Shown here piece after piece: positions 1-11,866 of a stretch of DNA of 64,000 nucleotides. A program made the translations under genes and the position numbers. The notes under the pieces were generated by a model. That model saw only the letters and a program-made list of their open reading frames with translations, made no database searches and was not told where the DNA came from. Origin of the DNA: Epiperipatus broadwayi (lineage: Eukaryota; Onychophora; Udeonychophora; Euonychophora; Peripatidae); NCBI GenBank assembly GCA_028023455.1, contig JAQFVV010006208.1, positions 3,330,963 through 3,394,962 on the forward strand. Direction: 5' to 3'. Position 1 is the stretch's first letter, and every line of letters begins with the position of its first letter.

Positions 1-195
1 TGTAATTTAATGTAAAATGTTGCGGAGGGAATGGTGAGTGGAAGTAAGAAGAAAGGGCAGAAAAGATCGACATTGTTGACTGATATAAGAGATAGGAATA
101 GTTATGCGGAATTGAAGAGTTTGGCAATAAAGAAAATGGATGAATTGTTGAGACTACTCTCTGGAACTGTCCGTGGAACAGAATGCTTTTATTGA
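1..195 (+). pseudogene. C-terminal remnant of a LINE ORF
   Basis: An open frame enters from near the left edge (in-frame stop at 13-15, ATG at 31) and ends at TGA 193-195. It is very basic and reads KKKGQKRSTLLTDIRD, then SYAELKSLAIKK. This is the pattern of the last residues of many animal LINE polyproteins (basic patch, L-x-D-I-R, Y-x-E-L-K). I infer a truncated 3' end of a non-LTR retrotransposon; the family is not assigned. No neighbouring piece of the same ORF is visible because the window begins here. Confidence 0.5.
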
Positions 196-880
196 GTTGT
201 ATTATTATAAGCACACATTGATAAAGATCTGTATATATAATTAATTTATGTCAATTTTAATTTTAAAAAAAAAGGATTAAGAATCTATTTTTAAACTAAA
301 GTTAAGGAATAATGCTTACTAAATTATAAAACTTTCAGTTATTTTTTTTTTAGTCAATTAAACCTTAGAAAAGCAATTTTTTTTAACGCCTTTCTGGTTT
401 TGAAAATATTGGAGTTCGATTAATAATATTTTAAGGCTCATTTATAAACTTTATTTGATTAAAAAATTTGTAAACCTAATGAATAAAAATAATTACTGGC
501 TTATTTAATTAAAGAATAGTGTAAACAGGTAATTACTGACTGTTAATTTTAAAAAATTGGTAAGCAAGTGGCTTTGTTAATTAAGAAAAGTGAATGATAT
601 AAAAAGACTAGCTCAGAATTTGGTCATTCTGCTTCTATCTGTCATTGATCGTGATTCTTGTGATTGTTGCTTTTGTCCGCTTAGTATGATATATGTTGAG
701 TCTTTGCCAGTAATCATGTTAATAACCATGATCGGATAGGCACTGGTAAACTAACTTCTCCAGTATGTGTCCCATAGCCATTAGATGCCCAATTTTGCTT
801 GCTGAGTTTGAGCCAATGAGTTGATTATCAAGTATACAACAGCAGTTGCACATTCTCAACCTTGAATTTTATGACAACTC
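196..880. other. AT-rich spacer, no gene seen
   Basis: No coding frame, RNA gene or clear repeat is visible. Short homopolymer A/T runs dominate. Confidence 0.5.
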
Positions 881-974
881 TTGTTAGCCGAGAGGTCAGC
901 GCAGCCACCTTGCAAGCAAGCAGTTGTTTGCAGATGGTTGTTGTGGGATTGCCTCCCGGCCGATGTTATGACGG
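881..974 (+). mobile_element. Degenerate tRNA-like SINE (copy S1)
   Basis: The stretch matches the tRNA-like SINE seen more clearly at 41663-41770: a CCGAGAGGTCAGC A-box-like segment, the GCAAGCAGTTGT anticodon-arm segment, CCTCCCGGCCGATG near the B box, then TATGAC and an A-run. It has diverged and carries an internal insertion. It is a retroposed copy, not a tRNA gene. Confidence 0.6.
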
Positions 975-2997
975 AAAAAAAAAATCAGTAAATGAAGAGA
1001 ACAAGGAAACTAAGAATTTGCACATACATATATAGAATTCAGCTTTTATATCTTTTCCTTGATTTAAGGTAACCTTTTATTTATGACTTATTTTATAAAA
1101 CATTTACAGTTATCAACAAAACAGTGATAGTTATAATTTAAATTATGTAATTTCACATATTTAGTAAACAGATGAGCATTTATTTTACCTATGGAAATTT
1201 TTTTTTTTCTAATTTGTGTTTATTTACGTATATGTTATAAAAATTTCTCGTATAAATATTAATTCATTTTCTCACATCGTGCTATTCCTATATAAGTAAT
1301 ATATATAACAAAACGTTAAAATTAAAAGTATAGTATCATCTTGCAATAATGATTATTTGCTCATTATTTTAGCAGTTTTTAAGATTTGGCAAAATTCCTG
1401 ATTATTGAACTGCTCTCTCAGTTTTATTTCTAAAATTTTTCAATGAGCTAGTAAATTATTCAGAAAAAAGCTTTTTTTTTTAATTACGAAGATAAAAAAA
1501 CAGATGTGCATTTTTTTATTAAGATTATTTTCTCTGGAGGAAATAAAGTCATTGAAATTTGTGTTTTTTGCCCTCCACAGAATTTTGTGAACCTTTTTTT
1601 TTTACAGCTTTAAAATTATACGGATTTTTTTTTTTCTGATATTTTAATTAAAAAAAAAAAGACTTCAGGATAATTGAATAAGCAGGTCTTCAAATTTTCT
1701 TAAACTTTACAATGATGGAACCTTTTATATATTTGGCAATCTCATATTTTGCGAAATAACTTGGAGAAAATAATACAATGATCTAAAAATTTGATTTTGT
1801 GGAAATTTATGATTATTTTTGTATACAAATTGTATGGTGATTGGAAAATCAAAAGTATATATTACATATTTTTTTACTGAAATGTTTTATTTTTTTAATA
1901 TAAAAGCTTATTACACTGGGAAATTCAACAGTAGAAAGTGTCGCAACAATTTTTAATAACATTTAGCAATATTGTAAAAAGTACTAGGAAGTTATAAACA
2001 TTTGAAGCATAACATTATTGATTTAGTAATTATTGAACGTAATTTGTTCATGTTTTTGAAACAAAGATTTTAATCATTTTGCACATCTGCTGTATCTGAA
2101 ATTTGATGACGAAACAGAACTTTGTTTTGATTAAAAATTTTAAAATAATTCTGAAAGTTAAATGTAATTTTTTAAAAATTTATTTAATTTTACAAAAAAA
2201 TATCAAATGAGGTCAAATTTATTATATTCTAATAAGTAATAATGATTTAATATTAAAAGTGAAATTTGAAAGCTTAAAATAAGAGAACAAAAATCTGTCG
2301 GAATACAGGAGGGTCTAATAATTTTAATATTGGGCTTTCATTTTAAAAAAAAAAACATACAATAAAATATATGAAAGGTCACTGAAATAAATATGTTAAT
2401 ACTATATATTGCTTGCATATATAACTAAAGTTTGTGTTCATTATTCATTAATATGTTATAAAATATATTGCGTATATAAAGTGTTAATGCTTTTAACTTT
2501 CACATTTTCATGATTTTTTTAAATTAAGACTCCAGATGTGAACTTATTGCCACTTGCAGCAGTTGAGTTTCATTAACAAGAAATCTTATAGTAAATAATA
2601 ACAAGATGTACCTTTTAAATTAAGGTATTAAAAAATAAACAGCCTGAGTAAGACATTCTGCATTGGCCACCATAAAAAATTTGCTCTTCTAATTATCTTG
2701 TCATTGAAAAAATGACATTACAAAAAAAAGTAAATAAACAAGTATATTTAGTATTTTTAATACACATTAAGATTGATATTTAATAAATAATGCTCTCAGT
2801 ATGATTAGGGCATATAGATACCTAGTAAGTTATATGAAAGTATTTTTTGTGGAAAGATCTGCATTGGAAACCAGTAAAAAAAATTAGATTGACTTCTAAT
2901 TATGTGAAGTTATTAAAAAGGTTATTTGTTACAAAAAGGAAACTGAAAAAATAATTCCTAATTATTTTTAACATAAATAGGTACTGTTCTATTAGCC
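975..2997. other. AT-rich spacer, no gene seen
   Basis: About 2 kb of A/T-dominated sequence without a protein-like frame, recognisable repeat or structured RNA. Confidence 0.5.
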
Positions 2998-3245
2998 AGT
3001 GTCAGCCATTCGATGGTGTTATTTATATGCAAAAGAACAATATACTGTTTACATGGACTGCAGCGGTTTTGAATTCTATGGAAAAGCGCAGAAAAGATGC
3101 TGTGTAAGGCGGCAGCTACCATCACTGCCGCTCACAGCCTGCTTGGTGTTATGCACTTTATCCTGGTGCTTACAGTTCAGTTCCCTACAGGATTGTATGA
3201 GGATGTGGACTTCAGACTGCCAGAACTCTTCAAATATGCCTGTTG
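2998..3245 (+). pseudogene. Exon-like coding fragment with one frameshift, unidentified
   Basis: This segment is richer in G+C than its surroundings and follows a splice-acceptor-like TTCTATTAG. One frame gives QCQPFDGVIYMQKNN, then ILFTWTAAVLNSMEKRRKDAV, and stops. After a shift of one base the reading continues as AAATITAAHSLLGVM, then HFILVLTVQFPTG and YEDVDFRLPELFKYAC, then TGA. The amino-acid composition is protein-like. I do not recognise the family. It may be a processed pseudogene or a decayed exon. The 90-residue open frame in the other register is probably a shadow. Confidence 0.35.
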
Positions 3246-3420
3246 AAGTAAATAGCTTACAAGTCATCTGAATTGCCGCCTCTTACGAGAGGTCTTGTCG
3301 ACGATTGATGTCACTCTAATTCTGTTATTTTTAATGCTAGGATAACTGTTCTAGAGTCAATAGTTAGATTTTTAAAAGTTCTGTAAGATGCTGCCCTCTT
3401 CTGAATTATTTTACAAGTAA

Positions 3421-3540
3421 AAAATCAAAACTGCATGTGAAGCTAAACAAAAAAGGAAGCTTGTCGCTGATTGGGTCTCAGCTGTCAAAGACACTGATTG
3501 GCTGGAAAGAACAAAGAAACCGCCTGATCAAAGAAAATAA
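3421..3540 (+). other. Short protein-like frame, unidentified
   Basis: A 39-codon stretch reads KIKTACEAKQKRKLVADWVS, then AVKDTDWLERTKKPPDQRK, and ends at TAA. It is bounded upstream by an in-frame TAA, so it has no start of its own. The charge pattern looks like real protein and it lies 175 bp after the fragment at 2998-3245, so the two could be pieces of one decayed gene. No family is recognised. Confidence 0.25.
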
Positions 3541-4149
3541 AGACGAACGCTAAGATTTTCATTTTGAATGTGATAAGTATTTTAAACTATTATAAAAGTA
3601 TTATTTGAGAAATTACAAATCATTTTCATAAAATATGCTAAAAAACAAAATTATTTTAAAAAAATATTGAAGATTTTAGTAAAAATATTTCAGATTTTAG
3701 CAAAAAAATTTTCTTTTCCGTAACGTAAAACTGAAAAAAAAAAAATTCACGTCAGCAACTCTTTCTTATTCGTTACTATGTTCACTTTTAAATTTGCCGA
3801 AATTGAATATTTTATAATAAATAAATAGAAATTTATTTTTGAAAGAACTTTCGTTTACTTTCATAACCTGACAAATTATTAATATACTTTTTATAAACGA
3901 ATCTAAAGTGAATATGATATTAAAGGTAAAAATATTTTGACAATTGACTTTGTCTTCAGTTTGTGAGTTGGCCAATTAAAAGCTTTGATTTTTACCTGAT
4001 ACGACTAATAATATAATTAGCAGTTTAAGGGTTAATCCTTAAAAATTGTTGACCTGTTGCCACGCTTCCCTACTCTATGTTGAAGCTTCAAAAATTGGCC
4101 AAGGATACATCCAAGCAGGATTTGGATGAAATCACATTTGCGTGAGAAC
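3541..4149. other. AT-rich spacer
   Basis: No gene or repeat is recognised here. The sequence becomes less AT-rich after about 4030, where the Merlin-type transposase remnant approaches. Confidence 0.4.
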
Positions 4150-5023
4150 ACTTCAGAGAAAAATAAAATGGCTACCTTGACAGTGGATCTTTTGAAAGTG
4201 TGGCAACTGCTGATGACCAAAGCTCATGTGGTGGCATTTCTGCAGAGTAATAACATGCTGCCCCAATGAGGCGTGTGTGCGGTGAGTTGATGTGATCTAA
4301 GGTGGGCAAAGTCATCTGCAACTTCGTTTGTAAGTTGTACAACTCGAAAGTTCAATTCGGCAGGGAACATGGTTTGATGGCTTCAGAATACCATTCTTGA
4401 AAGCTGTATGTCTTCTGTGCTTATGAAGCCACAACAAACTGACTAGAGCACACCCTTGCTGATCTGGACATGTGTAGAGGGGCAGTAGTTAGCTGGACTG
4501 ACACATTGCATAAACTGCCGTGAGAGTCTGGCCTCATGACCATCAAATTGGAGGACCTGGTTTGATCATCGAGGTTGATGAGACTTCAGTTGCAGGAAAA
4601 ACCACCAGGGCAGGATGCTTCCTCAGAAGTGGGTTTTCAAGGAGATATGCCATGAGAGCAGAGAATGCTTTGCCACAGGTGTTATGTCATGCTCTGCTGC
4701 CAACCTTTTACAGGCCATATGCAAAAATGTGAAGCCCGGCTTGACCCTCTACTCGGACTGTTGGAAGTGGTACAAACATCTGAGCTGAAGGCTGCAGGTT
4801 TGAAGCACCTGACTCAACCACCACTACAATTTTGTGGACCCTGCCACAGGCACCTACACAGTAAGTGTCTTTGGGGCTCTCTGAAATGGCCAAACCAAAA
4901 ACATTGCAGAATGGCCAGACAATCCCTCGAAAACTACCTGTGCGAGTTTACGTGACAACGTCTTCACAAGGATGAAGACATGTTAAAAGCCATCTTAGCA
5001 GAGATGATCGTGAACAGAACCTA
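4150..5023 (+). pseudogene. Broken Merlin/ISXO2-like (IS1595-type) DDE transposase
   Basis: Read across several frames, the order of conserved blocks is that of Merlin transposases. N-terminal VVAFLQSNNMLPQ (near 4210) resembles the domain before the zinc-binding cysteines. IGGPGLIIEVDETSVAGK (from about 4547) holds the first catalytic Asp in EVDET. VFKEICHESRECF follows in another frame. KPGLTLYSDCWKWYKHL (about 4735-4785) has the second Asp in YSDCW. NHHYNFVDPATGTYT (about 4816) and WGSLKWPNQKH with ARQSLENYLCEF (to 4950) form the C-terminal block. At least three frameshifts and several stops break it, so it is dead. Terminal inverted repeats were not found. Confidence 0.8.
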
Positions 5024-5686
5024 GTTTTCCTTTATTCTGTTGGGATAGTTTTGTTTTGCCTGTGTTAATTGGGCTCCTGTTATTCTTTACAAGTTGAATT
5101 GACTTTCGTTGTTTGCGTTTTGACAATTTTGTTGAACAGACCTACGGCGTTTTCCCCAATGAATAAAACATATCGAGGTGAGATTTATTTGTTATTAGAT
5201 TTTTTTTAAAAGAAATTTATGGAATTTATAATTTTTTTATTATTTCAGTATTTCTTTCATAACATGAGTTTTTGTTTTAATTTCGATAATCAGGCAAATA
5301 TTTTTTGTGCCCGGTAACATTATATTTATTTGCTTTTGCATAGCATCAATGCCATCAAGCAGCTGACACCGGATAATACAGTACCCACAAATGTTATACA
5401 ATATACAGCTTTACAAATTAAAAAATATTTCATAAATATCTATATAGATCATTTTCATTACTGTAAATTAATTGCTAAACATTAGAAAAAACATTCCAAT
5501 TCAAAATTAAAGTAATAAGATCCTTTCACATTCTTATTTCCTGTAATTTTTGAAGTAAGCTTTCTTTTTCTTTACCGTGTTATACTGAATTTCATTAAGT
5601 TCTTTTTTGAAAGGTACTTTCCTTATTTTTCAACAATAAATGATGAATTCATAGTATTATTTCCTGGAGTTTTTTTGTGTAGTAAA
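5024..5686. other. AT-rich spacer
   Basis: No gene, RNA gene or named repeat is recognised. Confidence 0.4.
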
Positions 5687-6040
5687 AATATAATAGCCGA
5701 TATTTCAGTACAATAACATACTTTTCTCAGAGCTTTCTCACATTTGAGAAAGAAGAATCTGAGAAAAGTGTTAACCCACTAAACATCACATGATCACTAT
5801 CTCTTACTAGCACAATTGTTAAAGCAAAACTCCATACAGTAGTGCCATCTTGTGCCAACCAGAGTAATCAATGAATGCCAGAAGGCTTGTGCATAAAATC
5901 TATCTAGTGCCTACTCATCCAGCACAAGACTTCTGGCATCCATTGATTACTCTGGATGGCACTACTGTATGGAGAGTTTTGCTTTGTTTAAAAGTATTTG
6001 TTATTGTACTGAAATGTGAGCTATTATATGGAATATCTTA
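5687..6040. repeat. Inverted repeat enclosing a deleted family A hairpin
   Basis: The outer arms match in inverted orientation: ATTTCAGTACAATAACA near 5702 and TGTTATTGTACTGAAAT near 6000. Inside lies a family A copy (about 5776-5990) with TIR sequence GCAAAACTC(TC)CATACAG at both ends and AGAAGGCTTGTGCAT in the left arm. The centre that carries the ribozyme-like core in other family A copies has been lost. One hairpin element therefore sits inside another inverted repeat. Confidence 0.65.
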
Positions 6041-6047
6041 GTATAAT

Positions 6048-6921
6048 AAAAATACTAAAATATAACAGTAATAAACTATTATAAACAGTCTTTCAATCCG
6101 CAGAAGTACTTTCGGTTACTTTCCTAAACTTGCCTCAATGGCCATTAAATTCAAAAAGCGGAAGCAAATGTCATCAACTCAAATCCCATATTTTAATGTT
6201 AGCAGCTTGTCTTAAATGCATTTTATTCCTATTTATAAAAATTGCCTCCTTAATTTTTCTTTTATTGTGATTTCTCTCTTCATGAAGAATTTTCAATATC
6301 AAATTTATATTTGCATGTTTTTTCATGATCAAAGAAAACTAAAGCAGTCATTAAATTATTCTTACTTTTTACACCCTTATAAAATAATTTATGCTCCTTT
6401 AATCTCTTCAATGCTGCACCTTGATCCCACCTATAAAACAAGCAGTCATTAAATCACCATTTTTACATGCTTATATAATATATGCTCTTTTAATCTCTTC
6501 AATACTGTACTTTGATTCACTGATGTGATCATATATATAGGTGAATGAGGTGCAGTTTTGAAAAGATTAAAGGTGCATGAATTATTATATGTGTTTAAAA
6601 AGTAAGAATAATGGTGATTTAATGACTTTCAGTTTTCTTTGATCATGAAAAAAATGTAAATTTAAGTTTGATATTGAAAGTGTGAAAATATTTCATGACG
6701 AGAGAAACCATAATAAAATAAAAATTAAGAAGACAATTTTTAGGAATAAAATGCATTTAATAAATAGACAAGCTGCTAACATTAAAATATGGGATTTGAA
6801 TTGATGATGTTTGCTTCCATTTTGTTTTTTGAATTTAATGGCAGTTAACTGAAAGTACTTCTGCAGATTGAAATATTTTATAATAATTTATTATTGTTAT
6901 ATTTTAGTATTTTTATTGTGA
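6048..6921. repeat. Long inverted repeat, arms of about 375 bp
   Basis: The left arm (about 6048-6422) and right arm (about 6546-6921) are reverse complements at roughly 80-90% identity by eye. Shared marks are AATAAAAATACTAAAATATA at the outer ends, GCAGAAGTACTTTC, CATATTTTAATGTTAGCAGC and TTTCTTTGATCATGA. The central 120 bp partly repeats the tail of the left arm. No transposase is present. It could be a fold-back or MITE-type element. The small open frame at 6216 lies in the left arm and is not a gene. Confidence 0.75.
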
Positions 6922-7861
6922 TTACAATTTTGGTCTAATTAACGGTCGTCTTATTTATATTATATATATATCAGCAAATGGTAAAAAAGTGTTCTTGCTA
7001 AATTACAGAAACCAATTCTTGGTAATTTTTAAATTTAGGAAAATATACATAAACATGGCAACCTGATTTCTCCCTAAAATTTTAAATTTATTTCATTTAA
7101 ATATCCCATAATAGTTGATCTGGTGACTGTCCAGATCTGAAAACATTTCGATTTGTATGTATGTGTGTGTACACAGTAGTCAAAATGGGTTTAAACTTTT
7201 ACAACAACAATAAAAAAAAAACCAAGTTGCACTATAATAATGTAAATTTTCCTACTCAATTCCAATTTTCAAAAGAAATTAAGAAAGTTACTCTTGATTT
7301 GAATATTTTAGAACTTGTAAATTTTTAATTACTTAAGTCCACCCCATTTTCAATTACTTTCGAAGCACCTACTTTTTTAACAGTCTTTTTTTAAAAAGAA
7401 ATATCTTCACTGTTGTAATGTTATTAAGTAATTCTTCAATTGTATTAAGATTTTATTTAAATGTACAAATAAATATGGCTATTTGAAGTAATCCACTAAT
7501 ATTCTTCTCAACTGGGCAATTAAAAGAAGTCCATTTTTTCTTAAATTTTTCTCTGATAGTTGTAATTTTATAATTTTTTCTGCAACAAATAAAGTTTCAA
7601 TTTTTTAGAGTAAATCATTTAATCAGTTTTCTCCATAAAGTGCTTTAGAAATTCATTAATACTGATGTATAGTTTGTTAATATACTTTTTTGAGGCATCC
7701 ATTCTGCCATTATTCTAAATCATATAGGCCTATAAATTCATTAAAACACTTCAACTACATGTTCTGAAATAATTATTTCAGATTACATTTTATACATTAT
7801 TGAAAATACTTTTTGTTTTTTAAATTGTTGATTTTAAATTATCTAATTTATCTTTTATTTT
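6922..7861. other. AT-rich spacer
   Basis: No gene or repeat family is recognised. A short TA-rich microsatellite lies near 6958-6970 and a TG-rich run near 7158. Confidence 0.4.
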
Positions 7862-7950
7862 CCATGTGTCAAAGCATCGGCTGGGAAGCGAACCCGGGAC
7901 AACTGCTTGTAAGGCAGCTATGCTGACCACTCGACCACCTACGCTTGACA
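7862..7950 (-). mobile_element. tRNA-like SINE (copy S2)
   Basis: On the minus strand this reads CAAGCGTAGGTGGTCGAGTG, GTCAGCATAGCTGCCTTACA and AGCAGTTGTCCCGGGTTCGC, then TTCCCAGCCGATGCTTTGACACATGG. A- and B-box-like sequences and a seven-base loop with UAC in the anticodon position are visible, so the source may have been a tRNA-Val(UAC)-like RNA. The acceptor stem does not close, which argues against a functional tRNA. Confidence 0.75.
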
Positions 7951-8142
7951 AATTTTACCCAAATCTTGTTCTGTATTTGCAAATTAAAGGTAAAACTGTT
8001 TACAGTGATTTAGAAAAGATGTAATGTTGCTCCCGTCTTATCTGAAAAATTTTACATTCTTCTTGTTTTCATTTTTTCTTAATTTTATAATGTGACAAAT
8101 TTGATGACCTTTTTATAAGATAAAAAATAATTTAATAAATAG

Positions 8143-9560
8143 CTCTAAACAAGCTTTTTTTTTTTGTAAATGCCACAAGAGAAAGCATTTAAAATCTCTA
8201 GAACTATCCCTATCCCCAAACTGGGTTTGAGCTGATGGCTCTCATCATTGAGGCACTAGGATATTCAAACACTAGATCTAAAATATAAACTCAAAGCCAG
8301 TATTTATTGAATACTTAACTATTAAGTAGAAAATCAGAAATTTTCAGATATCTATATGTCTTCAAATCCAGCTACCTAACTTAAATAGCTTTATGGTCCT
8401 GAACAAACTTCAGTTACAGCATATATTAATAGCCTTAGCAATATAACATCACCAAGGCTTCAAAAGCCAAACTATACTAGTAATAAAAATCAAGTCACAC
8501 ATCATGTGACAATTTAATAAGCTTGTATTACAAATGTAATATAATGCATGTGCTAATATCTCTAAACAAGGTTCTCTATCTAGAATTATCCCTATCCCCA
8601 AACCAGTTTCAGGCAACTGGCTGTCTTCAGTGAGGCACTAGGATATTCAGATATTAGATCTAAAATACCAACTCGAACTCAGCATTTATCTAATACTTAA
8701 CTATTAAGTAAAAAATCTGAAATTTTCAGAGATCTATGTGTCTTCAAATCCAGCTATCTAACTTAAATAGCTATATGGGCCTGAACAAACTTCAGCTACA
8801 CCATATATTAATAGCCTTATCAATATAACATTGCAAAAGCCAAATTATAATAGTAAGCAAATCAAGTCGTGCATCATGTAACTTAATAAATTTGTATTTA
8901 CAAATGTAATATAATGAGCATGCTAATATCTCTAAACATGCTCCCCCCCCCCCCAATAAATGCTGCAAGAAAAAGGATTTAAAATCTATCTAGAATTATC
9001 CCCAAACTGGTTTCGAGCTAATGGCACTTATCAGTGAGGCACTAGGACATTCAGACACTAGATCTAAAATACTAACTCAAGACCAGCATTTATTGAATAC
9101 TTAACTATTAAATAGAAAATCTGAAATTTTTAGACATCTGTATGTCTTCAACTTAAATAGCTATATGGGACTTAATAATTTTCAGATACACCATATATAT
9201 TTATATAAACAAATAATCTGAAAATTATTAGGTCCCATATAGCTATTTAAGTTAGATAGCTGGATTTGAAGACCTACATTTCTGAAAATTTCAGATTTTC
9301 TACTTAATAGTTAAATATTTGATAAATGATGGTCTTGAGTTTGTATTTTAGATCTAGTGTCAAATGACCTAGTGCCTCACTGATGAGAGCCATCAGCTCA
9401 AATCTGGTTTGAATGTAGGGATAATTCTAGATAGAGATTTTAAATGCTTTCTCTTGCAACATTTAGCAAAAAAAAGCTTGTTTAGAGCTATAAGCCTGCT
9501 CATTGTATTTACATTTGTAAATACAAGCTTATTAAATGAAGTCACATGATGTATGATTTG
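8143..9560. repeat. Array of family B repeats: three direct copies and one inverted copy
   Basis: Copies start near 8143, 8540 and 8930 in one orientation, and about 9205-9560 lies in the opposite one. Shared sequence includes TTAATAAGCTTGTATT, GAGAAAGCATTTAAAATCTC, TCTAGAATTATCCC, GTGAGGCACTAGGATATTC, ACTAGATCTAAAATA and CCAGCTATCTAACTTAAATA. The third and inverted copies together form a large hairpin. Each copy has a central CCTCA-CTGATGA type segment (ribozyme-like), well kept in outline only in the inverted copy. No coding capacity. Confidence 0.8.
9374..9415 (+). ncRNA. Hammerhead-ribozyme-like motif, family B, partly decayed
   Basis: CTGATGA (9380-9386) is followed by a perfect four-base stem GAGC/GCTC with loop CATCA (9387-9399). 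The expected GAAAC has decayed to AAATC in this copy. Stem I is CCTCA upstream, but its partner has changed. Other family B copies keep GAAAC, CA, GTT and TGGGG instead. Probably inactive; it shows the family consensus for stem II. Confidence 0.4.
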
Positions 9561-9911
9561 ATTTGTTTACTAAAAATAAATAAAGATTAATTCAAAAAAA
9601 TTGATAATATGTTACACAATAGTTTTCATGTATGCATATCATTTGGTTCTAGCCTGTCGTGTGAATATCAAAATTTGCAAATAGTAGCTATTTATATACA
9701 TCTAACACACATATAGGTGTGTATATAACACACACACACACATATATATATATGTACTTTTAACCCCCAAATATTTGCTTTTAATCTTATTTTTTTAAAT
9801 TAAATATCTAAGGATAAAATTACATTTTATTATAAGGAAATATATATTTTTATCATAAACTGATTGCAATAATAAAGACTATTTGAATATAAATTTATTT
9901 TATCCATTACT

Positions 9912-10445
9912 AGCATCATCATCATCGTTGTCAACCATTATCAATCCATTGCCGGATGAAGGTCTCTCCAAGTTCAATCCATCTCCGATCTTTACCTTCT
10001 CTTCTCCACATTACCCCTGCACACTTTCTTATTTCATTCATCCATCTCACATGTGGTCTCTTTCTGGATCTTTTACAATCTTTTGGAATCCTATTTAAGA
10101 TTTCAATTGTCTATCTATTATCTTCTCTTCTAGCAATATTCCAGCCTAACTCCACTTCAGTCTTTTAATTCTTTCAATGATGTTAGTAACATCTGTTTGT
10201 TCTCTTACCCATATATTGCGTTTTCGGTCTCTTCTTGCTATTTCTAACATGCATCTCTCCATACTTTTTTGAGTCGTCTGAAATCTTTGTATTGTTTTTC
10301 TATTAAGTGTCCAAGTCTCAGATTTGTAAGTAAGAACTGGTAAAACACATTTATTAAAAACCTTCATCTTCAAACAGATAGGTATATTTCCTTCTAGTAT
10401 TAAGTTATTTCTACCAAAAGCACTCCAACCAAAGTTTAATTCTAT
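9912..10445 (-). pseudogene. 3' end of an RTE-type LINE (reverse transcriptase C-terminus)
   Basis: The minus strand encodes KVFNKCVLPVLTYKSETWTL, then MERCMLEIARRDRKRN, and TNIIERIKRLKWSW. This is the hallmark block after the catalytic domain of RTE LINEs (V-L-P-V-L-x-Y-x-x-E-T-W-T-L, then R-D-R-x-R-N). Further on, in shifted frames, MNEIRKCAGVMWRR and RWIELGETF match the end of such ORFs. The element ends in a GATGATGATGATG-type tail (plus strand near 9912-9928), also typical of RTE. It is 5'-truncated and frameshifted. Confidence 0.8.
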
Positions 10446-10718
10446 AAGTAATAAAGAATGATTTCAAAATTCTTTTATCTGATGTGAAAGGTATGAAACA
10501 TGTTATAAGAGGAACTGCACTGAGGAAGGAGTGTTGTCTTGCGTTTTTATTGAATTTCTACCCCTTAAACATCCATTTAATTTATTAACACGTGGAGTTC
10601 TTGTTGGTGTTTATTTAATATCTCTGTTCTATGTCGTTTAAAAATTATAAATTAACAAATATAAAGTAATACTATAAGCAAAAACATTTTTTTTAGTTTG
10701 CTCAAAAACATGTTAAAG

Positions 10719-11203
10719 CAGGAGTGGGCAATTGTTTTGGCTCAGGGGCAACAGGTTGGCGGAGGGCCGCATCAGGGACCACTTTGTGGAATCGAAGGTT
10801 AGCGGAGGGCCGCACATTTTTTCCATGACAATAAACACACTGCTTTATTTTTTGTATTACCAAAGAAATATTTGTCCATTCTTCATTAAACACACAACAT
10901 TCATCACCGATTTTACATTTTTTCAGAGGGTTCATGGTTTCACTAAAGTTGGAAATGTATATATTTGCTAATGCAAAGACAAAATTGAAAGTAACCAGAT
11001 CAACTGGAAAAGCACTGCACATCATATCTACACTGTGCATGTGTATTGATGTGACCATCATAGTGGAAAATAAGAGATGAATCTTCAGTCATACACAGAA
11101 AGGAAATCTCAGTTCAAGGCAGATTTTCTGATTGTCTTGGAGGGCCACATAAAAACTCTTAGTGGGCCACATGAGGCCCTCGGCCGCTATTTGCTCACCC
11201 CTG
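10719..11203. mobile_element. Non-autonomous hAT transposon with intact target duplication
   Basis: The ends are inverted repeats: CAGGAGTGGGCAA at 10719 and TTGCTCACCCCTG at 11203, the CAGGGGTGGGCAA type widespread among hAT (Charlie-like) elements. The element is flanked by an exact 8-bp direct repeat TGTTAAAG (10711-10718 and 11204-11211), the hAT target-site signature. The interior repeats GGAGGGCCGCA and holds GGCCACATGAGGCCC. No transposase domain is encoded; the overlapping open frames are chance. Confidence 0.9.
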
Positions 11204-11694
11204 TGTTAAAGTGTTTTTTGTAATCTTATATATATATATATTTAAATCTTCAACCTTTTTTTAAATAGAAATTTGATTTTATAAAACAGTAGTATAATTA
11301 TAGCTACTATTGAGAAGAGTCTTATATATTGCAACGGTTAGACAATGGCAATCTTAAATGAAACTAGAAAAAATGATTTGGAGATGTTATAAAGTTTGTT
11401 TTCATAACTGTTTTCAGCAATTCTTAATATTCAGTTGGATACTACTAAGTACTACCAGAACCTGGAAGATAATTTAGGTTTGGTTCAAATCACAATTTTA
11501 TTGGATGGGTACCCTTCTATTTTGGGTTTCTTTGATGTAATCAGTGTCCGCCTTCAACACTATAAAATAAACTATCACTATAAGAACAATTATTTTTGAA
11601 GGTCTCTTCTCCAATTCAGTCCATGACAATCTTATAAGCTAATTATTTCCAGCATACATCATTAATATCAATTTTCTCAGATCTATACACTGAA

Positions 11695-11866
11695 CATCAC
11701 ATGATCACCATCTCTATATAGCACATAATTGTTGTAAACAAAGGCAAAACTCTCCATATAGTAATAGGCACTAGATAGGGATTTTATGCACAAGCCTTCT
11801 GGCATCCATTGATTACTCTGTTTGGCACAGGGTGGCACTACTGTATGGAGAGTTTTGCCTTTGTTT
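11695..11866. mobile_element. Family A hairpin, internally deleted (copy A2)
   Basis: It begins CATCACATGATCACCATCTC, runs through GGCAAAACTCTCCATA and ends GGAGAGTTTTGCCTTTG. The central ribozyme-like part is missing. It is flanked by a near-perfect 14-bp direct repeat ATCTATACA(C/T)TGAA (11681-11694 and 11867-11880), possibly a target duplication. Confidence 0.65.

Noticed and set aside
9371-9415. Claim that the 9374 family B core is active
   Set aside because: GAAAC is changed to AAATC in this copy, which removes an invariant G.
8143-9560. CRISPR-like array
   Set aside because: The repeat units are about 400 bp, diverged and partly inverted, in animal DNA.
10702-11061. 119-residue minus-strand ORF as a transposase
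   Set aside because: It overlaps the non-autonomous hAT ends and shows no hAT domain.
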